Source of the DNA: Leptasterias polaris | Taxonomy: Eukaryota > Echinodermata > Asteroidea > Forcipulatida > Asteriidae | Assembly: GCA_037783415.1 (NCBI GenBank) | Contig: JAZGTN010000164.1 | Span: 1,488,001-1,552,000 of the forward strand | Direction: 5' to 3' | Length of the DNA: 64,000 nt | Shown: positions 1 to 10,297 of the stretch, one piece after another | Layout: every line of letters begins with the position of its first letter | Numbering within the stretch: position 1 is the stretch's first letter | Translations under genes and position numbers: made by a program | Notes under the pieces: generated by a model | Told to the model about the DNA's origin: nothing | Databases searched by the model: none | What the model saw: the letters and a program-made list of their open reading frames with translations, nothing else

Positions 1-354
1 TGTTTTGTTGGAGGTGGGGGGGGGGGGGGCATCAAGATCTTTATTTAAGCACTATGAGTGGCCCAAAATGTTTGTACTTGATGATGTTACAACTTGGTAA
101 CTTTTCAAGTCAATACGTTTGAAAACAGCGCTTAAACTAATTCTGAAAATTCTGCAGAGTTAATTTTGGGTCAAACAGAATAAAGATTACTAGAGCGGGA
201 TTTAAATTTGAACCAACGAGTCACCGACCTCTGGATAAATGTGCTGGCGCTCAACCAACTAAGCTATCCAGCACTATGTTTGCAGTGTCCCCATTTTGGG
301 GTTTATGATTTTGTTAATTGAGCTTTCGCTACTGTTTGTATTTTTTTCCTGCAG
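1..354. other. INO80D intron, left edge
   Basis: This is the upstream part of an INO80D intron. It holds a G homopolymer near 17-29 and a decayed tRNA-like SINE fragment at 189-276; nothing else was recognised. Confidence 0.6.
189..276 (-). mobile_element. tRNA-like SINE fragment
   Basis: Read on the minus strand it gives a B-box-like TTCAAATTTAAATCCCGCTC and an A-box region (AGTTGGTTGAGCGCCAGCAC). The same sequence family occurs at 52103-52450 and 52681-52750. Confidence 0.6.
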
Positions 355-454
355 GCTTAGAATATTCCTCTGATGAAGATGAAGATGAAGATGATAGACG
401 GTTTCCCCATAGATACACTCCCAGATTCACTGATTACTGTAATAGCAGTAGCAG
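355..454 (+). CDS. INO80D: INO80D exon a (first in window)
   Basis: The acceptor is a pyrimidine tract ending in ctgcag at 354; the donor is GTATGT at 455. It encodes LEYSSDEDEDEDDRRF onward, an acidic stretch like the one before the helical core of vertebrate INO80D. It ends on two bases (AG) that join T at 3567 to make Ser. Confidence 0.85.
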
Positions 455-3400
455 GTATGTATTCATTCTAAAAGCCTTAGGTTTTGGGGGTTTTTTTGTA
501 CTTTGAAAATCCCTGAGTTTCCTTGGCGGGGAATTTCATGCAGGTATTATGAACCATCCTACATGTAACTCTAAAAAAAATCCAATACTATTTTGATAAC
601 TGAACACTCAAACTGTTGGACTCTGACTATGGGGTGACAATCCCTGGGTTGAACAGATTCCCTGGTGGGGAAGTCCCTGCAGCTATTAGAACCCTTCCTT
701 AATCAAACAAAATCCAACACCACATGATAACCGAACACCCAAACTGTTAGACTCTGACTATGGGGTGACAATCCCTGGGTTGAACAGATTCCCTGGTGGG
801 GAATTCCCTGCAGCTATTAGAACCCTTCCTTAATCAAACAAAATCCAACACCACATGATAACCGAACACCCAAACTGTTAGACTCTGACTATGGGGTGAC
901 AATCCCTGGGTTGAACAGATTCCCTGGTGGGGAATTCCCTGCAGCTATTAGAACCCTTCCTTAATCAAACAAAATCCAACACCACATGATAACCGAACAC
1001 CCGAACTGTTAGACTCTGACTATGGGGTGACAATCCCTGGGTTGAACAGATTCCCTGGTGGGGAATTCCCTGCAGCTATTAGAACCCTTCCTTAATCAAA
1101 CAAAATCCAACACCACATGATAACCGAACACCCAAACTGTTAGACTCTGACTATGGGGTGACAATCCCTGGGTTGAACAGATTCCCTGGTGGGGAATTCC
1201 CTGCAGCTATTAGGACCCTTCTTCAATCAAACAATATCCAAACTGTTGGACTCCAGCTCCTGATCCCATGTAAGACCATGTCCAAATTATTGGCTATGGC
1301 TACGGCTTGATTACACATGAACACACGTTGAAGCATAGTATGCCCATAGCAATCCTCTGAATTTTGCTCCTGAATGGCAAACCACCCAGCAAGCTACGCA
1401 ACCCCAAGCGCCAACGCCAACAAGAAGGGGAAACCATCAACTTCTCACAACCATTCAGCCACACAGAACTTGACTCGGCCATTAAACTCTTGAAGCCTGG
1501 CAAAGCAGCAGGCCAAGACGACATCTGCTCCGAGCAGATAACACACTTCGGCCCTTTAGTAAGAACATGGTTACTACAGCTTTTCAACACCTGCAAGGAG
1601 ACAAACTCGATCCCGAAAGTCTGGAGACAGTCCAAAGTCATAGCCATTTTGAAACCGGGAAAGGAACCATCTAACCCGAAGAGCTATAGACCGATCTCCT
1701 TACTGAGCAACCTATACAAGCTCTACGAATGTCTCCTCCTGAACCGCCTCCAGCCGATTATTGAGGAAAAGTTAATTCCAGAACAGGCTGGCTTCCGTCC
1801 TGGAAAGTCATGTACCGGTCAGATCCTCAACATGACCCAACACATCGAAGATGGTTTAGAGACTGGCTATGTCACTGGAGCGGTGCTCGTCGACCTTTCT
1901 GCTGCATACGGCACTGTGAACCACCGGCGCCTCCTTGACAAAGTTTATCAGATTACAAAAGACCACCAACTCTGCATGATCATCCAGACGATGCTGTCCA
2001 ACCGCCGATTCTTTGTCACCCTGGGTGGCCAACGCAGCCGATGGCGCACCCAAAGGAACGGCCTCCCTCAAGGAAGCGTCCTCGCGCCAACGGTCTTTAA
2101 CATATACACCAACGACCAGCCTATCCACGCTAGAACCAGAAGCTTTGTTTACGCCGATGACCTAGCCATCACAGCACAAGCGAAGCAATTCTCAACAGTG
2201 GAAACCACCCTCTCCGATGCACTGAGTGATCTCACCACATACTACCGTGACAACCTCCTCCGCCCGAATCCATCAAAAACGCAGATCACCGCATTCCATC
2301 TGCGGAACAGAGATGTGGGAAAACATCTGAATGTCACATGGAACAGCCAGCCACTTCAACACTGCGACAACCCCGTCTACCTGGGCGTGACACTTGACCG
2401 TACGCTCACGTATAAATCCCACATCCTGAAGACAAGGGCCAAAGTGAGCTCGAGAAACGCCATCGTCCGGAAACTCACTCACTCCAAGTGGGGAGCAAAC
2501 CCATCTACCGTCCGAGCAACAGCACTGGCTCTCAGCTACTCTGTTGCCGAGTACGCATGTCCTGTCTGGGAACGCTCCACACATGCTGCAAAGTTGGACC
2601 CGGCCCTCAATGACTGTTGCCGTATCATCACCGGCTGCCTGAGACCCACACCAAAGGAGCACCTGTACACACTGGCTGGCATAGCCCCTCCCAACATACG
2701 GAGAGCTGTCACCAGCCAGTCAGAACGCTCAAAGCAGATGGACGATACCCGCCACCCCCTGTTTGGCCATGCTGCAGCAAGGCCCCGACTGAAGTCCAGG
2801 AGAAGTTTCTGCTTCTCCACCATGCCCCTCAGAGACACTGCAGTGACAACCAGAACCCGACTCTGGCGAGATTACCAAAGAGCCACGCGGAGAAACACCT
2901 CAGCGATGAACATCCCAGCTGCGGAACGTCTGCCCAGTGGCGCCAACTCCAAATGGACCACATGGAAAAGCCTCAACCGTCTACGCACCCAAGTCGGGAG
3001 GTGCCACACCAACATGGTCAAATGGGGATTGCGAACCGACTCAGACACCTGCGAATGTGGGGAGAAGCAGACTATGAGCCATCTCCTGTGTTGTCGACAA
3101 CTCCATTCACCTGTCACAGCCAATGACCTTTCCGCTGCAAACGACATTGCCATCCTGTGTGCGGACCACTGGAGGGACACCATATAGAACAGGAAGGACA
3201 CGATGAAGAAGAAGCAATCCTCTTAGCAACAGTCGCAGCCGCAGCTGTAACTGCCAATTCGGACAAGTCTGAAATGGAATCAGTTTACTCATTCAGTTCT
3301 CAGTCCAACAGAATCAAACAAAATGTGCGGTAAGATTTTGGTGGGGTGAGGGTAGTTAGGTTTAAATATTAACAGATACTTGAGTTTCATCGTCTCTGAT

Positions 3401-5685
3401 GTAAACTTTCTGTGTGAACTTGTGTGCCAAACATGAGAAAAATTGTTACACTTTATTTCAAATGTTCATGATTTGTGACAAAATAATACTGACAAGGGAT
3501 AAAGTTATCACATGTAGTTTTAATTATGGTTTGGCTAAGGGTTTCTTTTTGTTTCTGCCATGTCAGTTCATCGGGACCAACAAGGAAAAATCATCTGGAT
3601 GAGCTAAGTTCTCGTTTGAGGAGTCACTGTGCCTGCGTGCTTCAATCCGACCGCTGTCAACGAACGAAGAGACTCAAGTCCAAGAGGCTCTGTCTTGCAC
3701 TCATCAAGGCAGCTAGGGAGCATTCATTTGGTGCTGTGGTGTCGATACTTGGGTTACATAGACAACCCTTGACAAGGTAGGTCCTCAAGTAGAGTCCGCC
3801 CTTTGACTTAACAGAATTGCTTAACTTTTAGGTAGGGGCGTAATAAGACATCGTGCTCAAAAATTCTAAAATATGAAATACTATAAATCAAGTATAGAGA
3901 TATTTACAATTTCATAAAAGTAAACAAAATGTTTAGCAAAACTTGCAACAACAAAAAAGTGGTTTATATTTGGCGTTTGGCTAATCAAAGTCTGTGCTAA
4001 CTTTCCTTTGAAAGACAAATTTATTGAATTCACAAAACATTACAACTATTGTGCTGTTTGAGCTCACCATACACAGAAGATTCCAAGTGAGTTGCCACAT
4101 CAACTGCCCACACAGACAATACGAAGGCATGGTTAGTCGACCCGGAGTCTGTGTTCTCGAAGTCTGTGCGTGATTACATGACCTCCGCGGTCAAGGGGTA
4201 AAGGTCCATTCTTAATCAATGAATAACTGTTGTTTTTCTTCTCTGCGATTCTACTCAGACCCAAAGTGGAGCTTCCTCCCGACAGAACTTGTGTCAGCAA
4301 GGAAGAAAGTGGAGAGAAGTGCCAGGAGGAGGCAGTGCCTTACTCAAACCGCTGCTATAGGCGTATCCTTTTACATTTCATTGCCTCTTAAAAGAGGAAG
4401 GGAAATTTCAAATTCAATTTTGTGATGTACTCATTTTCAAATTGATAGAGTCCTCATGTTAGTGGGGGGAAAATTATCTAACCTCACGTTGAAATAGTGT
4501 GAATTGCCATTGCATTCAATACCCTCCCAGTGCAAATTGTGTCAACATCCAAAACATCCGATGACATCATTCTGAGGAAAAATGAGATGTTTTGGTTCAT
4601 TACTGACTTTTCCAGAGCAAAATTTGAAACATGACGTCAATGGATTCCAACAACTAATGGGTCTTTACAGTTCAAGGAGGAATATTTAGACAGTCAGATT
4701 GTCAAATTCAATTCTGTTTCGATTGAATATCATTGGAAGTCAGTATTCAACCAAAACATCCCTGAAAGTTAATTGGAATTATTAACAGTCAACCTGAGAC
4801 ATATTGTCGGTGAGCCCCTCTTTGAGAAAGTAATGACTGAATACACCAAATCAAATGAGTAGTTTGTAAGGTTTGGAGCATAACAAGTTGTGTAATGCTG
4901 AGGGGGTTTGTTTTTTGGGGGGGGGGGGGTTTGTTGGGTTTTGTTGGGTTTTTTTCTTTCAAAAACATAATATCCCTTTAATGGCATTTTTTAACCGGTT
5001 GGTTTTACGATTTATTTCTTGAAGCATAAAGGAATGAATGTTATCTTCCAACAGACTGATGTCCTAACAGCCATTGTGCAGCTCCACCCAAAATTAAAAA
5101 CCTGTTTACGCCCGCCCCTTATAACAAGATTAGGTCTGAGAGTTATCAGCAATATTCTTTATGTTCCCCCGAAATTACTTGGCCAGTTAGGAAGACAAGG
5201 CCTTATCCAACATAGCACCAAGACTTAGGAAATCACTTCTTGAAGACCTCAGACAAATTCACAACATGTCGCTCTTCCAGCAAAAATTTAAAACGCATTT
5301 GTTCGTGCTTGCTTTCCCAACAATTTGAAAATAATTTTATTCTTAAAGACTGCTTTAGAATTTTTCGCAGGAAAGTGCGCCTTACAAATGCTGTAGTGAT
5401 TATTATTATTATTTTGTTAGTTTTGTTTTGTGAGAGTTTTCCTTAACAGTGGAATCTTACAGACATCCTTGAGGACGAGCACCAAGAACTCTTCCATCAA
5501 TGCTCGGCAGAGTTCCCTGGGGGATTCCGCTGCATTGAGCCTGCCTTCGATACGCAGAATGATGACCCATTATGCCTTGAGCACTGCAAGAGAATGGTGG
5601 GTGCCTCTTTTTCTCTCCCTTGAAATGTTTTTAATGTTTCAATGTTTTTACTTTATGCGAGTATTTTTGGGGATCTCATAAAGAG

Positions 5686-5721
<36 letters not shown>

Positions 5722-8700
5722 CTCGTCCTTACTCTTTCCTGAGCTCTCCTCTGTTCACAAGAGTTTTCAAGGTCTTAATGCATTGACACAATGATGTTAT
5801 GGAATACAGCCCTGATATTTCATGTTGGCAAAAGCTTGAACATCTGAACTTCGAGGCGCATGTATAACAGATACCGGCCTTTTACCCTTTCGGCCCCAGT
5901 GGCGACTGTGGTCGGCTGTGCACTACAACGTGCTTGAGCCCCAATGGCGACTTTAGTGGACCAAGATAACACACACAAAACACTCAAGTCTGAGCATGAA
6001 GGCAATAGACCGATCCATTAAGCCCCGCCTCCTTACGAGTTGACCAATCACAGCCGCGAAACCCGATCACCATTAGTGCAAAGATCACCAAACGGCTCAA
6101 ATGGTGATCAGATTTCGCGGTTGTGATTGGTCAAAGAGAAATGGGCGTGGCTTAATGGATCGGTGTATTTGTTAAAAAGCTGTAGTTTTGTTCATGTTCA
6201 CCCTCCATACCCAAGCTTACTATTGTTAGAGAGAGGGGGAGAGAGAGAGAGAGATGAGATCTTTTTTATAATTATGTTAAAATAAATAAGGTTGCTATAA
6301 TGCAATCCCTTCAAATTTGAGTGGAAAAATCCAAAATGACAAACACATATCGTCACGCGTACCACGAAGTGACCTATCTTGTTCACAGCCCCCAAAACCG
6401 TGTTTGGAGAAAATCACGATTGAAGTTGCACTATTTTTCAAACTGCTGCTTCAGGGTATACTTAAAAAGTTTGTTTCATTTTTTTAAGACAAAAATAAAG
6501 CTGAATACTTTATTCGTGCATAACTGTCAGAGTGTTTTCATTCTTGCAACTATTTTAATTAGTAATACAATCCTAAACACATACGTCACTTCGTGAAAAT
6601 GAAAGCGAGTATTGCCCGCAGCGCGCGCGTTGTGTACAAACACATTGCATATTGAGACCTATCGCGATAGGTCACTTCGTGAAAATACTACGCTTCCAGA
6701 TAGGTCACTTCATGAAAATGCAAAATGTCACACACGCGCGCTGAACTGTGTGTGTAACGCTTTGTATATCATTGGTGAAGTGGCACGTCGAGATAGGTCA
6801 TTTCGTGGAAATACAAAACGGCAAATCTAGTGACACGTCGTTTTTACTAATTAGTGTAATTACGAAACTATTAAGTATTAGGTATTCAAACTTGCTGAAA
6901 ATGTTAACAGTAATGAGTATATTAATAATTTGTATAAAACCCGATTTGCAAAAATTTATTATTTTTGACAGATAGGTCACTTCGTGGTACGCGTGACGCT
7001 ATGGAGCCCCGCATGGTTTTGCACGAAAACAGTGTTTGGGTTTACAAAACACACTGAGGAAACAAAAGCCAAGAACTTCAATGGTTATTGGCCGATCTCA
7101 ATCATTTTTGAATTATATGAAAGGAAATTCAATAAGACATGTTGTATCACTTATGAAATCTTCAAGGTAATGATAGAGTTTATAAAATTGACCTTTGAAC
7201 ACAAGCTTTCTGTTGTGTGAGAATGTAAGCTTCACGCTTGAGTGGTCAGACAATGTGGGCACCAACCGTTTTTGTTTAAAGAATTTGATAACAAGAGGGT
7301 TGAAACCTGCTGGTTACCTGCCAAAAGTAACTCTGATTTTGCATGCTGTATAATACTGTGTGTGTACACAATAAAACCATCAGGATTGTAAGACCAGTAC
7401 CTGTCTTTACATGTAAGACAGATTACATGTTATTTGCCAAATCTCTTTAACCTTGTACTCTTATTGCGTACAAGTACATGTTCCTTTATGCAAATGACAT
7501 CGCCATTACTGTTGTGCGATGTGGGGGCTACATGAAAAAGTGCAGAGTAGTCATCTTTGCGCGTGGTAGTGCTATTTGCTATGTAAGAATGGGTTAACTT
7601 GTTTGCTTGTATTGTAAAGTCAGTGGGGGGTTTTCAAAATTACCTTGATGACCTTTGCAGCTTTTTATGAATGCCTTAATACCCTTTGAAATTTGGTGTC
7701 TCTTGATTTTTTGCAATAGGTCAGGCAAAACCACCCTGCGCCATTTTAGCCAAAGTATCAGGGGTAAGATTTGTTTTTTGGAGGTTTTTTTAATCTCCAA
7801 TCATCGGGCAAACTTTAAAGGATTATTTGTTTCTTTCCCTGCAGAGATTACAGCCTAAGCAGAAAAAGCCCCGCAAAAAGACGAAACCCTCGGCGCTGAC
7901 AAGACCCAACAAGAAGAAGAAAACGAGGAGAAATGTCAGACCTCAGAAGCCAATACCTCCAGCCTGTGAGTAAACCATCCTTGTCCTGTACCCATGACAA
8001 CTTGAAAAATGTCAGCTGGGGTGTCGGGGATTGATTAATTAATTACAACAGTTTTGTTATAGATTAGAATGTCGGGTAAACTTTTATTTTATGGATTTTC
8101 TAATCTCTTTTATTTTGAACATCAGTCCCGCAGAGGAACAGCGGTATGCCACCATCATTCAGTTTAGACATGCCCCGCCTTAGCCTTCCAGCAGACGACA
8201 TGGATCCTGGCGACATAAACCTTGACCTTGGCATAGACACCTCTGACCTCCGCATGACTTCTGATGCAGATAACTCCGATTTGAACTCGGAGGGCAATGG
8301 CAGTGACCTGTCAGAGATTCTTCCAAAGTTACAAATGGATATGCCGGAGCTATCCCTGTTTGAGTCAGACGACTTCACTAAGTTTGTCAAAGAACATGAA
8401 GAAGGTAGGAGGATAGCCTTCGCCTAATAATAGATGCAAGGTCCTGTTAAAGTCAGATTTTTGTTGAACCAATGAAACAGAAGTTTGAAATACTTTTTCG
8501 TTGCAAAGCCAGTGTCCAAAGGGTGTATGAGAATTAGTTAGCTACTGTTTTGATACCAGCTTCAACGGCAAGGTTCAAACATAATTGGATGCTCTTACTC
8601 AGTCATTGTTTTCTCCATTTTGAAATAGTCTTCTTACAGAAAATATTTAAAACACAGGTTACCATAAGACTATTTTCAAACAGAATTTTCTTTGTATTAA

Positions 8701-10297
8701 TTTTGATGGATTACTTGATATAAAGTATCATTTTTTTGTGAACGATTCTCTCTTTGTGAGTCAACCTTTAATAACACTTAAAAATTGCCAATTTAACTCC
8801 TCTCAAGTAAAACCTTTTCATATTTCACTCTAGCTGCTAAAATAAATAAAATATTCTTATTTCGCAATTCGAAAACAATGCAGACTAACTATTCGCATCA
8901 GAAAAATTAGTTTGTTTCGCCTTTGCTTTCTTCTGAGGTGAACCAGTATGGAAATTCCAACTGGAAGATTCAAATGCATGCAAGTTGAAAGATCTAACAT
9001 ATCAGAGACTTTGTCACCAAATATCAAGTTTTTGGAACAGAATTGGTGGGTCGAGTGGTATATCTTCCCAAGTTGTTATTTCCAACCTTTAAAAAGCAAA
9101 CAAAAGTTGTTTTGTTCATGAAGCAGGGATAATGTTCAATAATTTTTTCTTTATTCTCCAGCTGGTAAAAATGGAGACAGTGACTACATGCCCATCCCTA
9201 TGCCCACCAGAGAAGAGCAGGAGGCTCTTGAAAGAGCGTTTTTGGAGGTGTCCAACTCAGTTCAAGAGTCCCTTGACCAGTTGTCCAAACAATCCATCGA
9301 CCAACACTTGTCTACCAACAACTCCATGTTCGATGAGCAGAACAACAGCGGAGATTCCGGAGATCAAGATGGAGTTGATGGGTTACCCCGGGACCTGCAG
9401 TCTGCTGCTAACCGACTGTTGCAGGATACCATGAGACAGAACACAGTGGACGCGATGAGTGGGTCGCTACACCACTCTGCAAACCTTGCCAACAGTGTGC
9501 CCACCAGTAACTTGTCTGTAACGCAAGCGTCCGGACCACTGCATGTTATGACCAGCATAGCAGGACAGACTGCGTTTCATGATAACGGTGGACATTTTAG
9601 CGCAGTGGCAGGTCTCATGGGGCAGAACGCTTTGCCAGTGCCCCAGCTGCATGGCCAGTCATTAGAGTCGTTGAGAATGCAAACGCCAGTCTTGATGGGG
9701 AATGGAATGGTTCAGATGAATAGTGCAATGTTGAATCTACAGAGACATATGGCTAATTCACCACAGCAGTCGCCCCACAGTAACCAGTTGTCCCCACATC
9801 ACGTACTCGCCCAGCACAGTCCGCAAATTAGCAGCGCTTTGCTGCAGCAACCGAGAACTATAGCAGGGCAACCCAGCCCAATGCACAGTCCAGTCATCAC
9901 TCTAACCTCTGCTAACAGTCAACATATGGCACTCCCCAGCTTCCGACAGACGTGGAGTGTGGCGCCCTCACCCACAGCGCTCATTCTTAACAGTAGCAAT
10001 CTGCTGAGTATGATGAACCAGAACAGTCCAGATTCCACCCCGAGTCACACCCCAGTCCACACCCCAGCGTTGTATCCACCTATGACATTTCCTCAGAAGC
10101 TTGGCTTCCCACTGGGCACCAATGATCCTGTGTTGGCCAAAACCCTGGGGGTTGTGTTCAACTCCAACAACTCGGCAGTGGTCAGTTCTGCTGGTCAGAA
10201 TCACCTGAACTATATGAATGTTACGCCAACCCAAGTCAGCACAGTTACAACCCCCTCATCAAACATAACCACTACAAAAGCAGGCTCTCTGACGTGA
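355..10297 (+). CDS. INO80D: INO80 complex subunit D, 3' seven coding exons (partial gene)
   Basis: Coding exons 355-454, 3567-3776, 4259-4362, 5463-5596, 7845-7965, 8126-8404 and 9162-10297 join in frame to about 693 residues ending at a TGA. INO80D is a metazoan accessory subunit of the nuclear INO80 ATP-dependent chromatin remodeller. Recognition rests on a C3Hc3H zinc-binding pair split over exons 3-4 (C-x9-C, CYRH, then C-x8-C ... CLEH), a basic stretch KPRKKTKPSAL followed by RPQKPIPPA in exon 5, and AGKNGDS at the exon 6/7 join; all match vertebrate INO80D as I know it. An acidic DEDEDEDD tract opens the visible part. The last exon is low-complexity, rich in S, Q, N, P and H, as in the family. 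The 5' half, including the N-terminal zinc motif, is outside the window. Its introns are full of mobile DNA. KANSL2 shares the zinc motif but not the basic and C-terminal segments. Confidence 0.93.
590..1262. repeat. 131-bp tandem array, about five units
   Basis: The string CTCTGACTATGGGGTGAC recurs at 621, 752, 883, 1014 and 1145, an exact 131-bp period. Inner units are nearly identical and the first and last are diverged, the usual pattern for a minisatellite kept uniform by unequal exchange. It lies in an INO80D intron. Confidence 0.93.
1271..1358 (+). mobile_element. Small palindromic element, left part (split by LINE)
   Basis: It begins near CCATGTCCAAATTATTGGC and resembles the left ends of elements at 11905-12015 and 14600-14887. 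Its other half continues at 3213-3285, so the LINE at 1359-3212 inserted into it. Confidence 0.65.
1359..3212 (+). mobile_element. 5'-truncated non-LTR retrotransposon (LINE) with target-site duplication
   Basis: The insert is flanked on both sides by the 11-base repeat AGCAATCCTCT (1348-1358 and 3213-3223), a target-site duplication. It starts inside the reverse-transcriptase region, so the 5' end and endonuclease are missing, and it ends in a GATGAAGAAGA-like tail instead of poly(A). The reading frame inside is still open, which suggests a recent insertion. The clade is not certain; the C-terminal Cys/His cluster and simple-repeat tail fit the Jockey/CR1/I-like group. Confidence 0.9.
1364..3187 (+). 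CDS. LINE reverse transcriptase, C-terminal 607 codons
   Basis: An open frame ends at TAG 3185-3187. Reverse-transcriptase motifs appear in order: SYRPISLLSNLYKLYE (residues about 107-122), QAGFRPGKSC (141-150), VDLSAAYGTVNH with the first catalytic Asp (176-187), GLPQGSVLAP (233-242) and FVYADD with the catalytic Asp pair (261-266). A CECGEKQTMSHLLCC cluster lies near the C terminus. The first Met is only the first ATG after the truncation point; the true protein began further 5' with an endonuclease domain that is absent here. There are no in-frame stops, unlike the other LINE remnants in the window. It is not part of the host INO80D message. Confidence 0.92.
   Translation: MLLNGKPPSKLRNPKRQRQQEGETINFSQPFSHTELDSAIKLLKPGKAAGQDDICSEQITHFGPLVRTWLLQLFNTCKETNSIPKVWRQSKVIAILKPGKEPSNPKSYRPISLLSNLYKLYECLLLNRLQPIIEEKLIPEQAGFRPGKSCTGQILNMTQHIEDGLETGYVTGAVLVDLSAAYGTVNHRRLLDKVYQITKDHQLCMIIQTMLSNRRFFVTLGGQRSRWRTQRNGLPQGSVLAPTVFNIYTNDQPIHARTRSFVYADDLAITAQAKQFSTVETTLSDALSDLTTYYRDNLLRPNPSKTQITAFHLRNRDVGKHLNVTWNSQPLQHCDNPVYLGVTLDRTLTYKSHILKTRAKVSSRNAIVRKLTHSKWGANPSTVRATALALSYSVAEYACPVWERSTHAAKLDPALNDCCRIITGCLRPTPKEHLYTLAGIAPPNIRRAVTSQSERSKQMDDTRHPLFGHAAARPRLKSRRSFCFSTMPLRDTAVTTRTRLWRDYQRATRRNTSAMNIPAAERLPSGANSKWTTWKSLNRLRTQVGRCHTNMVKWGLRTDSDTCECGEKQTMSHLLCCRQLHSPVTANDLSAANDIAILCADHWRDTI
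3213..3290 (+). mobile_element. Small palindromic element, right part
   Basis: It reads AGCAACAGTCGCAGCCGCAG and then CTGCCAATTCGGACAAG, the mirrored end of the element begun at 1271. It matches the right end at 14830-14887. Confidence 0.65.
3567..3776 (+). CDS. INO80D: INO80D exon b
   Basis: It runs from acceptor tgtcag to donor GTAGGT and encodes 69 full codons, with basic and helical content (RTKRLKSKRLCLALIKAARE) that aligns with the Arg/Lys-rich helix of vertebrate INO80D. The joins at both ends split a codon after its second base. Confidence 0.87.
3777..4258. other. INO80D intron b-c
   Basis: An AT-rich intron; I see no repeat, RNA or coding signal in it. Confidence 0.6.
4259..4362 (+). 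CDS. INO80D: INO80D exon c, first zinc-binding half
   Basis: It encodes PKVELPPDRTCVSKEESGEK and then the second and third Cys of the first C3H unit. Reading through the donor (C|GTATCC at 4363) gives a stop within nine codons. Splicing restores Cys-Tyr-Arg-His, the His coming from C plus AC at 5463, which identifies this weak donor. Confidence 0.88.
4393..4767. mobile_element. Truncated copy of the AGAGGAAGGG inverted-repeat element
   Basis: The first about 370 bases follow the element at 27356-27896 closely (AGAGGAAGGGAAA, TGAGTCCTCATGT, TAACCTCACGTT, CAACATCCAAAACATC, GATGACATCATTCTGAG in the same order). The right terminal repeat is missing. It begins 30 bases downstream of the INO80D exon c donor. 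Confidence 0.8.
5040..5425 (+). mobile_element. LINE 3' remnant (CR1/L2-like)
   Basis: Frames shift and contain stops, but stretches such as TRLGLRVISNILYVPPKLLG and LRKSLLEDLRQIHNMSLFQQ followed by KFKTHLFV match the typical C-terminal tail of CR1/L2-type reverse transcriptases. It ends in an ATT repeat (about 5400-5413), a common 3' tail of that group. Confidence 0.65.
5463..5596 (+). CDS. INO80D: INO80D exon d, second zinc-binding half
   Basis: It encodes ILEDEHQELFHQCSAEFPGG and the rest of the second C3H unit (C-x8-C, then DPLCLEHCKRM). The order of Cys and His matches the zf-C3Hc3H domain shared by INO80D and KANSL2. The donor is ATG|GTGGGT, codon-aligned. Confidence 0.92.
5688..5721. 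repeat. (GATT)n microsatellite
   Basis: About eight perfect GATT units follow a sequence resembling a LINE 3' end. Confidence 0.95.
6005..6163. mobile_element. Short TIR element (MITE), about 158 bp
   Basis: The ends CGATCCATTAAGCCCCGCC and GGGCGTGGCTTAATGGATCG are inverted copies. The similarity continues inward (TGACCAATCACAGCCGCGAA against TTCGCGGTTGTGATTGGTCA), so almost the whole element is one palindrome. No coding capacity. Confidence 0.85.
6351..6998. mobile_element. TIR element with perfect 29-bp ends and internal end copies
   Basis: The bases at 6351-6379 (starting CGTCACGCGTACCACGAAG) are the exact reverse complement of 6970-6998. The motif ATAGGTCACTTCGTG recurs inside near 6665, 6703 and 6795. 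No transposase frame is present, so it is non-autonomous. A diverged copy occupies 49125-49562. Confidence 0.9.
7845..7965 (+). CDS. INO80D: INO80D exon e, basic segment
   Basis: It starts AGA-TTA-CAG after ccctgcag and encodes RLQPKQKKPRKKTKPSALTR and on to RPQKPIPPA, a Lys/Arg-rich tract that is probably a nuclear localisation and nucleic-acid contact region. It is shorter at its start than the vertebrate protein (about 12 residues fewer), so a small extra exon in 5597-7844 cannot be excluded. The donor is T|GTGAGT. Confidence 0.92.
8126..8404 (+). CDS. INO80D: INO80D exon f, acidic segment
   Basis: Joins as GCC-T|TC-CCG to read PPAFPQRNSG, then Asp/Glu/Leu-rich sequence (LNLDLG-like and LSEILPKLQMDMPELSLFES). 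It corresponds to the acidic LPRLPDDLQDFDFFE region of vertebrate INO80D. The donor is AAG|GTAGGA. Confidence 0.9.
8405..9161. other. INO80D intron f-g
   Basis: AT-rich intron; nothing recognised. Confidence 0.6.
9162..10297 (+). CDS. INO80D: INO80D terminal coding exon
   Basis: The join G|CT gives AGKNGDSDYMPIPMPTREEQ followed by a helix (ALERAFLEVSNSVQESL), as in the family. The rest is low-complexity S/Q/N/P/H-rich sequence of the kind typical of transcription cofactors. The stop is TGA at 10295-10297. Confidence 0.93.

Larger units (their letters stand above)
5597..7844. other. INO80D intron d-e
   Basis: Besides the GATT repeat, the 158-bp and 648-bp TIR elements and a short GA tract (6230-6254), the rest (about 7000-7844) shows no recognisable gene. 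An AG-flanked, GT-ended stretch at 7720-7763 could be a cryptic exon but has stops in the needed frame. Confidence 0.5.

Noticed and set aside
1300..3201. Several open frames antisense or shifted to the LINE
   Set aside because: They are shadows of the reverse-transcriptase frame and show no family motifs.
7720..7763. Extra INO80D exon (AG ... GT bounded)
   Set aside because: It would need codon phase 0, in which it has a TAG stop, and no similarity to the family was seen.
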